The notes below the pieces were generated by a model. The model was not told the origin of the DNA. It saw only the letters and a program-made list of their open reading frames with translations, and ran no database searches. Of a stretch of DNA of 15,868 nucleotides, positions 6,696-12,404 are shown in pieces (position 1 is the first letter of the stretch; every line of letters starts with the position of its first letter). The DNA is from Bacillota bacterium (GTDB taxonomy: Bacteria > Bacillota > Clostridia > Peptostreptococcales > Anaerovoracaceae): positions 1 through 15,868 of the forward strand of contig JAEEIC010000016.1 of NCBI GenBank assembly GCA_016281165.1. The letters are read 5' to 3'. The position numbers and the translations under genes are program-made.

Positions 6696-7421
6696 TTACC
6701 TGGCGTTGGGCGTCTTGCCCATGAACTCCACGATGCGCCTGGCCAGCACGTCCATGGCGTCGATGTAGAAGCCCTTGGGGAAGCCTCCGTCGTTTTGGAT
6801 CACCGAGAGCTCGGTGCAGGCGAGCAGCGCCGCGGCGCAGCCGCTCTCCCTGAGCTCCCTGTCCACGGCGGCGAGAGATCCGGGATCGGCGGGCTTTCCG
6901 GCCTTGATGCAGTCGAAGATCAGATGTACGACGTGCTTCTGGGTCTCGGGGCTCACGATATAGGGGATGACGCCGTTGGCCTCGAAGGCGGGCTGGTAGA
7001 TGCCGGCCTTTATGGTGCCGTCGGTCGCCAGGATCGCGACCTTCTGACCCTTATAGTTCCGCCCCAGCTCCTCGGCCGCGCTCCTGATCATGCTGATGAG
7101 GGGCACGGTCATGTCTTTTTCGATCTGGTGCATGAAGAAATGAGCGGTGTTGCAGGGGACCGCGATGGCAACGACGCCGGCGTTCTCAAGGAATTCGGTG
7201 TCTTCCCTCAGCTGCCTGTGGCAGACTTCTCTCTGCTCGGGAGTACCGAGTATGGCCGCCGTCCTGTCGGGCATCGAGGCGTCGCTGAGTATCATCAGGT
7301 TGAGGTGGTCGTTGTCCTTTTCGGCCGGGGTGTAGTCGGTCACCATCTTGTAGAGCACCTGGGTCGCCATGGGGCCCATGCCGCCGATTATCCCGAACGC
7401 GTTCTTCATTCCGTATTTCAT
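6696..7421 (-). CDS. Aspartate/glutamate racemase family protein
   Basis: A cofactor-independent two-cysteine racemase of the Asp/Glu/hydantoin racemase superfamily, closest in motifs to aspartate racemases. The 241-residue protein starts with the family's F-G-I-I-G-G-M-G-P-M-A-T (9-20). It has the first catalytic cysteine in V-P-C-N-T-A-H (Cys90) and the second in L-A-C-T-E-L (Cys202). L-A-T-D-G-T (131-136) matches the conserved central segment. Length fits the usual 230-250. A longer reading upstream to 7559 exists, but only the ATG at 7421 has a good ribosome binding site (AGAAAGGA, about 6 bases away) and fits the family start. It lies 168 bases after parB, with a large inverted repeat in between, and ends at its own terminator. 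Substrate (Asp, Glu or other) is not settled by sequence. Confidence 0.9.
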   Translation of the reverse strand: MKYGMKNAFGIIGGMGPMATQVLYKMVTDYTPAEKDNDHLNLMILSDASMPDRTAAILGTPEQREVCHRQLREDTEFLENAGVVAIAVPCNTAHFFMHQIEKDMTVPLISMIRSAAEELGRNYKGQKVAILATDGTIKAGIYQPAFEANGVIPYIVSPETQKHVVHLIFDCIKAGKPADPGSLAAVDRELRESGCAAALLACTELSVIQNDGGFPKGFYIDAMDVLARRIVEFMGKTPNAR

Positions 7422-7483
7422 AGTTTTTCCTTTCTGCCCGGCCCGAGCCGCAGCCCTAAGGGATATTTTATCTTGATCCGGTC

Positions 7484-7521
7484 GATCCGGGCCTGTCTCC
7501 GTCTCCGCCCGGCCCGGGATC
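7484..7521 (-). repeat. Strong inverted repeat in the leader of the racemase gene
   Basis: GATCCGGGCC (7484-7493) faces GGCCCGGGATC (7511-7521) with one bulged base and a 17-base loop. No T-run follows on the minus strand, so it is not a standard terminator. It could shape the mRNA leader or be a binding site. Confidence 0.5.
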
Positions 7522-7555
7522 TTTATATCTTTATTCAGACTGTATTCTTCTGATC

Positions 7556-7585
7556 TCAAAGCTCCTGTGACGGCGCGCGGGAGCT
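7556..7585 (-). terminator. Weak terminator-like hairpin after parB
   Basis: AGCTCC (7560-7565) pairs with GGAGCT (7580-7585), about five bases past the parB stop. Only three T residues follow on the minus strand, so termination is probably partial at best. Confidence 0.35.
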
Positions 7586-7589
7586 CTCT

Positions 7590-8546
7590 TCACTTCATCA
7601 GTATCTCTATGAGCTGTTCCAGCTCGTCGCGGCTGTAATACTCGAGGGTGAGGCTGCCCTTTTTATCGTTTCCGTTCAGCAGCACCTTCGTGCCCAGCTT
7701 TTCCGTGAGCTGCTGCTCTATCGCCGCGATCTCGGCGCTTTTGGCCTTCTTTCTCCTCTTCCGGCTCTGCTTTTTCGCGGGAGCGGCCTTGCTGCCGGTG
7801 TAGCTCTCGGTCTTCCTCACCGACCAGCCCTCGCTCACGGCCTTCTCGGCGGCTTCGATCTGCAGATCCTCGCCCGAAAGACCGGCGATGGCCTTGACGT
7901 GGCCGCTGCTGAGCTCTCCGCTCAGGACGAGCGCCCTCACTTTTTCCGGCAGCTTGAGGAGCCTCAGCGAATTGCTGATATAAGACCTCGATCTTCCTAC
8001 CGCCGTCGCCGCCTCCTGCTGGCTCAGAGCGAACTCTTCCATCATCTGCCGGATGCCCTCGGCCTCCTCGATGGGGTTGAGATCCTCTCTTTGCATGTTC
8101 TCGATGAGGGCGTAGAAGGCGTTCTGCCTGTCGTCCAGATCCCTTACGATGGCGGGGATCTCCTTAAGGCCCGCGAGCCTGGCGGCCCTCCAGCGCCTTT
8201 CGCCCGCGACCAGCTCGAAGCCTGCGGCGGCAGGCCTTAAGAGCACGGGCTGTATGATCCCGTGTTCGCCGATGGAGCGGGCAAGCTCCTCCAGGCTCTC
8301 GCTGCTGAAGCTCTTGCGCGGCTGCCTGGCGTTGGGCTTGATGTCGTTGAGCTTGACGTACACGACTCTTTCGCTCTTTTCGGCCGTGTTCCCGGCGCTG
8401 ACCGCTTCTTCGCTCTTTTCGAAAGCCGCCGGAGCCGCCGCTTCCTCTTTGGGATTTATGACGCTCGCCGGATCCGGATCGAAGCGGGAGTCGCCGAAGA
8501 GATAATCCAGGCCTCTTCCCAGGCCCCCGGTCTTTGGTTTAGCCAT
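7590..8546 (-). CDS. parB: Chromosome-partitioning protein ParB (Spo0J)
   Basis: ParB is a CTP-dependent clamp that loads at parS sites, spreads along DNA and organises the origin region, working with ParA and SMC. The 318-residue protein has the short ParA-contacting N-terminus (K-P-K-T-G-G-L-G-R-G-L, 3-13) and a low-complexity linker. The CTP-binding domain shows G-E-R-R-W-R-A (115-121) and E-N-M-Q-R-E-D-L-N-P-I-E-E-A (149-162). A helix-turn-helix follows (about 175-197: L-S-Q-Q-E-A-A...G-R-S-R-S-Y-I-S-N), then a Lys/Arg-rich linker and a short C-terminal dimerisation segment ending in Y-Y-S-R-D-E-L-E-Q-L-I-E. An upstream ATG at 8579 adds 11 residues, but ATG 8546 has GGGGAGGAAAATA and matches the family start. 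It overlaps the parA end by eight bases (ATGGCTAA), indicating coupled translation. Its cognate sites are present at 9483, 10061 and 11526. Confidence 0.97.
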   Translation of the reverse strand: MAKPKTGGLGRGLDYLFGDSRFDPDPASVINPKEEAAAPAAFEKSEEAVSAGNTAEKSERVVYVKLNDIKPNARQPRKSFSSESLEELARSIGEHGIIQPVLLRPAAAGFELVAGERRWRAARLAGLKEIPAIVRDLDDRQNAFYALIENMQREDLNPIEEAEGIRQMMEEFALSQQEAATAVGRSRSYISNSLRLLKLPEKVRALVLSGELSSGHVKAIAGLSGEDLQIEAAEKAVSEGWSVRKTESYTGSKAAPAKKQSRKRRKKAKSAEIAAIEQQLTEKLGTKVLLNGNDKKGSLTLEYYSRDELEQLIEILMK

Positions 8547-9315
8547 TATTTTCCTCCCCTGCCAGAAATTCTTCCGCAAACGCCTTGTAAGCCTTGGCGC
8601 CTTTGGACCTGGGATCGTAGCTGGTGATGGGCAGGCCGTAGCTGGGAGCCTCGGCCAGCCTTACGTTTCTGGGGATCACGGTGTTGTAGAGCTTGTCGCC
8701 GAAGAAGCGCTTGACCTCCTCCACGACCTGTATCGACAGATTGGTCCTGCCGTCGAACATGGAGAGTATGACCCCCTGTATGCGCAGAGAAGGGTTGAAG
8801 CGGCGCTTGACGAGATCTACGGTGCTGATCAGCTGGCTCACGCCTTCCAGAGCGTAGAATTCGCACTGTATGGGGATGAGCACGCTGTCCACGGCGGTCA
8901 GGGCGTTGATGGTGAGCAGCCCCAGCGAGGGCGGGCAGTCGATGAACATGTAATCATAGCTGTCCCTCACCTTGTCGAGAGCCTTTTTCAGCCTCTTTTC
9001 GCGGCCGTCGAGCTGGACCAGCTCTATCTCCGCGCCGGCCAGGTCCACGCTGGCGGGGATGAGGTCGAGATTCTTCGTCGCCGTTGAGATTATAACGTTC
9101 TCGGGCGCGAGATCCTCCTCGATCAGCAGGTCGTAGCTGGTGAGCTTGAGGCTCCTCTTCTGCACGCCGAGGCCGCTGGTGGTATTACCCTGGGGATCGA
9201 TGTCCAGGACCAGTATCTTCTTGTTCTTCATGGCCAGGCAGGCGGCCAGATTTATGTTCGTCGTGGTCTTGCCCACGCCGCCCTTCTGGTTGAATATGGC
9301 GATGGATTTGCCCAT
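8539..9315 (-). CDS. parA: Chromosome-partitioning ATPase ParA (Soj)
   Basis: A P-loop ATPase of the ParA/MinD group that binds DNA as an ATP dimer and responds to ParB during origin segregation; in some species it also regulates DnaA. The 258-residue size is typical of Soj. It starts directly with the fold: M-G-K-S-I-A-I-F-N-Q then the deviant Walker A K-G-G-V-G-K-T-T-T (11-19, signature Lys11). It continues with D-I-D-P-Q-G-N-T-T-S-G-L-G (38-50) and the Walker B segment Y-M-F-I-D-C-P-P-S-L-G. Upstream in-frame codons extend the reading frame to 9579, but they run through the promoter and parS DNA. ATG 9315 matches the family start and has AAGGAGG, though with a long spacing of about 12 bases. 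The order parA-parB on the minus strand is the usual one. Confidence 0.97.
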   Translation of the reverse strand: MGKSIAIFNQKGGVGKTTTNINLAACLAMKNKKILVLDIDPQGNTTSGLGVQKRSLKLTSYDLLIEEDLAPENVIISTATKNLDLIPASVDLAGAEIELVQLDGREKRLKKALDKVRDSYDYMFIDCPPSLGLLTINALTAVDSVLIPIQCEFYALEGVSQLISTVDLVKRRFNPSLRIQGVILSMFDGRTNLSIQVVEEVKRFFGDKLYNTVIPRNVRLAEAPSYGLPITSYDPRSKGAKAYKAFAEEFLAGEENNG

Positions 9316-9343
9316 TATATGAAAAGTCCTCCTTAAGGGGTCT

Positions 9344-9371
9344 TGAGCCGCTGCTTCGCCGCGGGGGCTCA
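9344..9371 (-). repeat. Hairpin in the parAB leader
   Basis: TGAGCC (9344-9349) pairs with GGCTCA (9366-9371), and short GC pairs extend inside. It lies in the leader of about 100 nt between the parAB promoter and the parA ribosome binding site. No T-run follows. Confidence 0.4.
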
Positions 9372-9424
9372 GGCGGCAGTGTTTTTCTTCAGCGCGGACA
9401 GCCTTTTCGGACCGGCGCAATAGA

Positions 9425-9453
9425 ATTATAACCTGCCTTATGACGCGATTCCA
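9425..9453 (-). promoter_or_regulatory. parAB promoter
   Basis: A perfect -10 TATAAT (9430-9425) lies 17 bases from a weak -35 TGGAAT (9453-9448, three of six). It is the best promoter-like element upstream of parA and lies 30 bases downstream of parS site 1. Activity probably depends on, or is limited by, factors bound upstream (inference). Confidence 0.6.
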
Positions 9454-9468
9454 CTGTTTTTTAACAGT
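9453..9468. promoter_or_regulatory. Palindromic candidate operator at the parAB -35
   Basis: A perfect inverted repeat, ACTGTT-tttt-AACAGT, shares one base with the -35 hexamer and lies between it and parS site 1. Its position suits an operator for a repressor of parAB. The protein is not identifiable. The AT-rich centre could equally be part of an unwinding element. Confidence 0.4.
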
Positions 9469-9482
9469 TTTGAGATTTCCAC

Positions 9483-9498
9483 CGTTCCACGTGGAACG
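9483..9498. promoter_or_regulatory. parS site 1 (ParB-binding palindrome)
   Basis: CGTTCCACGTGGAACG is a 16-base perfect palindrome. It matches the parS consensus TGTTNCACGTGAAACA type in its core, with both outer bases changed to C and G. It sits 30 bases upstream of the parAB -35. Confidence 0.9.
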
Positions 9499-9510
9499 TC
9501 TTCCGGGAGG

Positions 9511-9541
9511 AATAATAAAAAGCCTTGAATTATCAAGGCTT
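9511..9541 (-). terminator. Intrinsic terminator upstream of parAB
   Basis: A 9-bp perfect stem, AAGCCTTGA/TCAAGGCTT (9541-9533 with 9528-9520), has a four-base loop. It is followed on the minus strand by TTTATTATT. No protein gene ends nearby: the FAH gene ends 600 bases upstream behind its own hairpin. It either insulates parAB or ends a non-coding transcript from the repeat region. Confidence 0.8.
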
Positions 9542-9563
9542 CCAGGCCTTTGGCGCCTTGGAG

Positions 9564-9655
9564 TTTTCCACAGTTTCAACAGCCTTCTGTGGAAATCTTC
9601 CGCCCCTTTTCCACAGGAACCTCCACTTCGCGCCGGAGCTTCAGTCTGTGGACGG
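9564..9655. other. Cluster of DnaA-box-like nonamers (candidate origin element)
   Basis: Four nonamers lie within 92 bases: TTTTCCACA at 9564-9572 and 9607-9615 on the plus strand (one mismatch from TTATCCACA), ATTTCCACA at 9596-9588 (two mismatches) and CCGTCCACA at 9655-9647 (weak) on the minus strand. They lie between two parS sites, with AT-richer DNA at about 9420-9475. In known genomes DnaA-box clusters near parAB and rsmG mark oriC. No dnaA gene is in the window, so this is a candidate only. Confidence 0.45.
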
Positions 9656-9744
9656 CGTGGCGGTCTTTCGCGCTCTTCAGGCCTCCGCTGCCATCCCCGA
9701 AGTCAGGACTCAGACACGATCCGCGTCATGAGCCTGCCTGTCCG
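9650..9744 (-). repeat. Diverged tandem repeat, unit C (95 bp)
   Basis: This unit shares in order with the next two a TTTCGCGC core (9666-9673), CCATCCCCG and CATGAGCCTGCC (9727-9738), and it ends in TGTCCG. The internal hairpin seen in the other units is not conserved here. The end nearest parA overlaps the last DnaA-box-like nonamer. Confidence 0.6.
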
Positions 9745-9764
9745 CACCCTGAAGCGGCCCTGTC

Positions 9765-9859
9765 CGGACGGCAGGCAGATCCTTCGCGCCTTTCGGAACA
9801 GCGGTACGCTCCCCTGATCGGGACGAAGACCCGTTCACAGCGTGAGCCTTCCCTGCCCG
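9765..9859 (-). repeat. Diverged tandem repeat, unit B (95 bp)
   Basis: Shares GATCCTTCGCGC (9778-9789) exactly with unit A, with the GTGAGCC...CCTGCCCG end at about 9842-9859. An internal hairpin pairs ACGCT/AGCGT (9806-9810 with 9839-9843) and CGGG/CCCG (9819-9822 with 9830-9833) around an ACGAAGA loop. A 20-base linker separates it from unit C. Confidence 0.65.
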
Positions 9860-9951
9860 GATCGCAGGTCGATCCTTCGCGCTTTTAAGATCGCTGAGAC
9901 CATCCCCGCGATCAGAACGAAGATCAGGTCCGCGTCTCATGAGCCTGCCCG
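9858..9951 (-). repeat. Diverged tandem repeat, unit A (94 bp)
   Basis: Contains GATCCTTCGCGC (9871-9882), CCATCCCCG and CATGAGCCTGCC (9938-9949). An internal hairpin pairs TGAGAC/GTCTCA (9895-9900 with 9934-9939) and GATC/GATC (9910-9913 with 9922-9925) around a loop that again contains ACGAAGA. It overlaps unit B by two bases. The rest of this gene-free interval, 9952-10060, is very GC-rich with no recognised element. Confidence 0.65.
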
Positions 9952-10060
9952 TCCGCTTGGCCCGCGCTCCCCGGCGACTGTCCCGCCGCGGGAAAGACGG
10001 CGGCCGCCTCCCCGGATCTTCCCGGCGCCGCGCGCCCAGTATCATAGTGCTCCGCCCCGC

Positions 10061-10076
10061 TGTTCCACGTGGAACA
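10061..10076. promoter_or_regulatory. parS site 2 (perfect palindrome)
   Basis: TGTTCCACGTGGAACA is a complete 16-base parS palindrome. It lies about 80 bases beyond the FAH stop and between a terminator and the repeat array. Confidence 0.95.
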
Positions 10077-10079
10077 CAG

Positions 10080-10127
10080 ACAAGACAAAGAGCCGGAAAG
10101 CCTTGTGTCCCAAGGCCTCCCGGCTCT
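10080..10127 (-). terminator. Terminator-like hairpin after the FAH-family gene
   Basis: AGAGCCGG (10089-10096) pairs with CCGGCTCT (10120-10127), and an inner GCCTTG/CAAGGC helix lies across a small internal loop. The minus strand continues TTTGTCTTGTCTG, a broken T-run. It begins 29 bases past the stop codon. Confidence 0.65.
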
Positions 10128-10155
10128 AAAGCGATCCTGATATTTCGCGGTCTTC

Positions 10156-11031
10156 TTATTCGCGCATGGTGACGGTGAGCTCGCCGATCCCCTCGATGAA
10201 GCAGCTGACCACGTCTCCGGGCCTGAGGAAATTATCTCCGCCCATGCCCATGGCAACGCCCTTCGGGGTGCCGGTGGCGATGACAGTGCCTGCCTTAAGT
10301 GTCATGCCCTGCGAGAGCTCGCTCACGATCTCGCCGATATCGTGTATCATGTCGCCGGTATTGCCGTTCTGCCTCAGCTGTCCGTTGACGGTAGAGCTGA
10401 TGGCGAGGCAGGGAGGATAAGCGAACTCGTCCGCGGTCGCGATGCAGGGTCCCATGGGAGTGAAGCCGTCCAGGCTCTTGCCGAAGTACCACTGCTTGTG
10501 GCTGGTCTGAAGATCCCTCGAGGTCATGTCGTTGAACACGGTATAGCCGAAGATATAGTCCTTTACCTCTCCCGCTCCGACCCTGAAGGCGTCCTTTCCG
10601 ATGATGACCGCCAGCTCGGCCTCATAGTCGACCTTCTTCGTCAGATCCGAAAAACAAGAGACCGTTCCGCCGTGGGGGACCGCCTCGTTAACTCTTTTGG
10701 AGAAATATATGGCCTTTTCCTTCCCTCCGGCAAAGCTCTCCGAATACTTGCCGGCCTCCTTCGCGTGCTCGACATAATTGAGCCCCAGGCAGATGACGTC
10801 CTGCAGGGGGCGGGGTATGGGGGAAAGCACGTGAACGCTTGAGATCTCAAGCGTTTCGGGGCAGGAACACGCGGCGGCCAGCTTCGATCTTTCCTCATCG
10901 GAAAGACCGCGGATCAGGCTGTTCATGTCCTCATAGGCGAGGCCCAGGGCTTTTACGGGCACCAGGCATTCTGCTGAGACCAAGACTCCGACGGCTTCCT
11001 TCCCGTCCTTTTCAAAAGTTACGAGCTTCAT
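10156..11031 (-). CDS. Fumarylacetoacetate hydrolase (FAH) family protein
   Basis: FAH-family enzymes are metal-dependent and cleave or rearrange acylpyruvates and related 2-oxo acids (acylpyruvase, 2-hydroxymuconate-type decarboxylase, oxaloacetate tautomerase and others). The 291-residue protein has a divergent N-terminal domain of about 70 residues. The catalytic domain then shows G-L-N-Y-V-E-H-A (83-90), the metal ligands in D-Y-E-A-E-L (Glu137, Glu139) and F-N-D-M-T-S-R-D-L-Q (Asp168). G-K-S-L-D-G-F-T-P-M-G-P (184-195) and a C-terminal G-T-P-K-G-V follow, all typical. The ATG has AGGAGGT five bases upstream. It follows the zinc-ribbon gene by 18 bases, so the two are probably co-transcribed. 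Its place between rsmG and parA is not part of the usual origin cluster. The true substrate is unknown; the family name does not imply tyrosine breakdown. Confidence 0.92.
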   Translation of the reverse strand: MKLVTFEKDGKEAVGVLVSAECLVPVKALGLAYEDMNSLIRGLSDEERSKLAAACSCPETLEISSVHVLSPIPRPLQDVICLGLNYVEHAKEAGKYSESFAGGKEKAIYFSKRVNEAVPHGGTVSCFSDLTKKVDYEAELAVIIGKDAFRVGAGEVKDYIFGYTVFNDMTSRDLQTSHKQWYFGKSLDGFTPMGPCIATADEFAYPPCLAISSTVNGQLRQNGNTGDMIHDIGEIVSELSQGMTLKAGTVIATGTPKGVAMGMGGDNFLRPGDVVSCFIEGIGELTVTMRE

Positions 11032-11049
11032 GATGACCTCCTTCCCGGA

Positions 11050-11391
11050 TCACTTCTTTATAACTACATTGGTGTGCCAGTGGCAGTCGGGGCAGTTGGG
11101 GAGAGGGATGCCCCTGAACCGGTTCTTATAGCTCTGCTTCTTGAACATGGACCGTCCGCAGTTGGGGCATCTGAAATAATAATCCCGCGAGAACACGCTG
11201 CAGGCGGCGATGAGCAGGCCGAGTATTATGAGGGTAAGAGAGAGCCCCACGTACTTGGCCTTGACGAAAAAGCCCGACACGAACATGCCGGCCCCCAGGA
11301 TGAAGAGGACGTGCAGCAGTATGACGGTCTTAAGGCTCAGCTCTATGACCATGCTCTCCTTTACCTTTTTCTTTCCTTTGTTCTTCTTCAT
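11050..11391 (-). CDS. Small membrane protein with C-terminal zinc ribbon, unknown function
   Basis: I do not recognise a specific family. The 113-residue protein has a lysine-rich N-terminus, two hydrophobic helices (about 21-43 and 47-67), then a four-cysteine zinc ribbon: C-P-N-C at 75-78 and C-P-D-C at 100-103, with H-W-H just after. The topology predicts a cytoplasmic or surface metal-binding knob close to the membrane. The ATG at 11391 lacks a clear ribosome binding site. An internal ATG at 11352 follows AAAGGAG by only three bases and would remove 13 basic residues, so the start is uncertain. It is upstream of, and probably in an operon with, the FAH-family gene. Confidence 0.75.
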   Translation of the reverse strand: MKKNKGKKKVKESMVIELSLKTVILLHVLFILGAGMFVSGFFVKAKYVGLSLTLIILGLLIAACSVFSRDYYFRCPNCGRSMFKKQSYKNRFRGIPLPNCPDCHWHTNVVIKK

Positions 11392-11525
11392 ATCTGTGCC
11401 CCGTCTTTTTCCGGCAGACGCCTGAAGTTTCTGCGCCCGGCCCCTTTTTCCGCGCGTACGCCCTTAAGCTTCGCGCCGGCCGTTCGTCCCGCGCCGCCGC
11501 TTTAGACTATTTCTCCGCGTTTTGA

Positions 11526-11541
11526 TGTTCCACGTGGAACG
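11526..11541. promoter_or_regulatory. parS site 3
   Basis: TGTTCCACGTGGAACG is a parS palindrome with one outer-base change. It lies in the 179-base spacer between rsmG and the zinc-ribbon gene, 12 bases past the hairpin that follows rsmG. Confidence 0.92.
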
Positions 11542-11549
11542 ATCGTCCC

Positions 11550-11569
11550 AAAGCCTTGATATCTCAAGG
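11550..11569 (-). terminator. Terminator-like hairpin after rsmG
   Basis: CCTTGA (11554-11559) pairs with TCAAGG (11564-11569) across a four-base loop, one base past the rsmG stop. The minus strand follows with CTTTGGG, a poor T-run, so termination may be weak. Confidence 0.4.
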
Positions 11570-11570
11570 T

Positions 11571-12266
11571 CTACAGCGGTTCCTTCGAAGGGATCCCGCT
11601 CTTTCTCGGATACTTCTCCGGGCTGGGTCCCAGCTTCTTCACGACGACGAAGATATGACCGCTGCCCTCGATACCGCAGCTCTCGCGCCGCGCGACGCTC
11701 CCCTTAAGCAGCTTCAGCGCTCTCGCCGCGCTCTCGATCTCCTCCGCCTGTTCTTCTGTCTTGAAGGCGGCGAAATATCCGCCCTCGCTCACGAAGGGAA
11801 GGCAGTATTCGCAGAGAGTCGACATGTTGGCGACCGCCCTTGAGGTCACGAGCGGAAAGCTCCCGCGAAAGCTCCTGTCCCTGCCCAGATCCTCGGCCCG
11901 GCCGTGGACGACCGAGACGTTTGAGAGCCCCAGTTTTTCGGCGGTGTCGGCGACGACCCTGAGCTTCTTGGCGACCGCGTCCGCCAGTACGAACTGCTTG
12001 TCAGGATAGACGACGGCCAGGGGAAGGCCGGGAAAACCGCCCCCTGTGCCCATGTCGAGCACGCGCTCCGCCGTTTTGAACTCCGGAAGGCGCCCCAAAA
12101 GAAGGGAGTCGATAACATTTTTGTCAACAAACTCTTCTTTTTCTCTGATGGCGGTCACGTTGATCTTCGTGTTCCAGTCCAATATGATATCCGCGAGCCT
12201 GTCGAGCTGCTCCGCCTTTTTTTCGTCGACCGGGATGCCGAGCCCGGCCAGATCGCTCAGTTCCAA
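11571..12266 (-). CDS. rsmG: 16S rRNA (guanine-527 N7) methyltransferase RsmG
   Basis: RsmG (GidB) methylates N7 of G527 in the 530 loop of 16S rRNA, using SAM. The 231-residue length is normal. The N-terminal helix carries W-N-T-K-I-N-V-T-A-I (31-40). The SAM site is V-L-D-M-G-T-G-G-G-F-P-G (69-80), followed by F-V-L-A-D-A-V-A-K-K-L-R and V-V-H-G-R-A-E-D-L. T-S-R-A-V-A-N is the usual rRNA-contacting segment. The start is a TTG, supported by GGGAGGAAATA directly upstream and by the family N-terminus. The C-terminal tail is basic. It is third in the conserved mnmE-mnmG-rsmG series, 138 bases after mnmG. Confidence 0.96.
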   Translation of the reverse strand: MELSDLAGLGIPVDEKKAEQLDRLADIILDWNTKINVTAIREKEEFVDKNVIDSLLLGRLPEFKTAERVLDMGTGGGFPGLPLAVVYPDKQFVLADAVAKKLRVVADTAEKLGLSNVSVVHGRAEDLGRDRSFRGSFPLVTSRAVANMSTLCEYCLPFVSEGGYFAAFKTEEQAEEIESAARALKLLKGSVARRESCGIEGSGHIFVVVKKLGPSPEKYPRKSGIPSKEPL

Positions 12267-12312
12267 TATTTCCTCCCAAAACTCCGGACAGGATCCTCTT
12301 CCGCCGACGCCG

Positions 12313-12335
12313 CCCGCGCCGGCCTGCCGCGCGGG
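12313..12335 (-). repeat. GC-rich hairpin between mnmG and rsmG
   Basis: CCCGCGC (12313-12319) pairs with GCGCGGG (12329-12335) across a nine-base loop, in the 138-base spacer. No T-run follows, so a role in mRNA stability or processing is more likely than termination (inference). Confidence 0.45.
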
Positions 12336-12404
12336 ACAGCTGATCCTTCCGCGCCGAACGTTTTCTGCCCTCTTACGCCGGACGCGCTCTGCCCCCGCGC
12401 GGAC

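Noticed and set aside
5958..7553. Plus-strand open frame of 531 codons spanning the alr spacer and the racemase
   Set aside because: It crosses a promoter, hairpins and a terminator, and its second half is antisense to the racemase. No motif or ribosome binding site supports it.
9710..10045. Minus-strand frame of 111 codons across the tandem repeats, with partly repeated residues
   Set aside because: The repetition follows from the DNA repeats. Unit C has a stop in the same frame, the unit spacing of C to B is not a multiple of three, and the start is unsupported.
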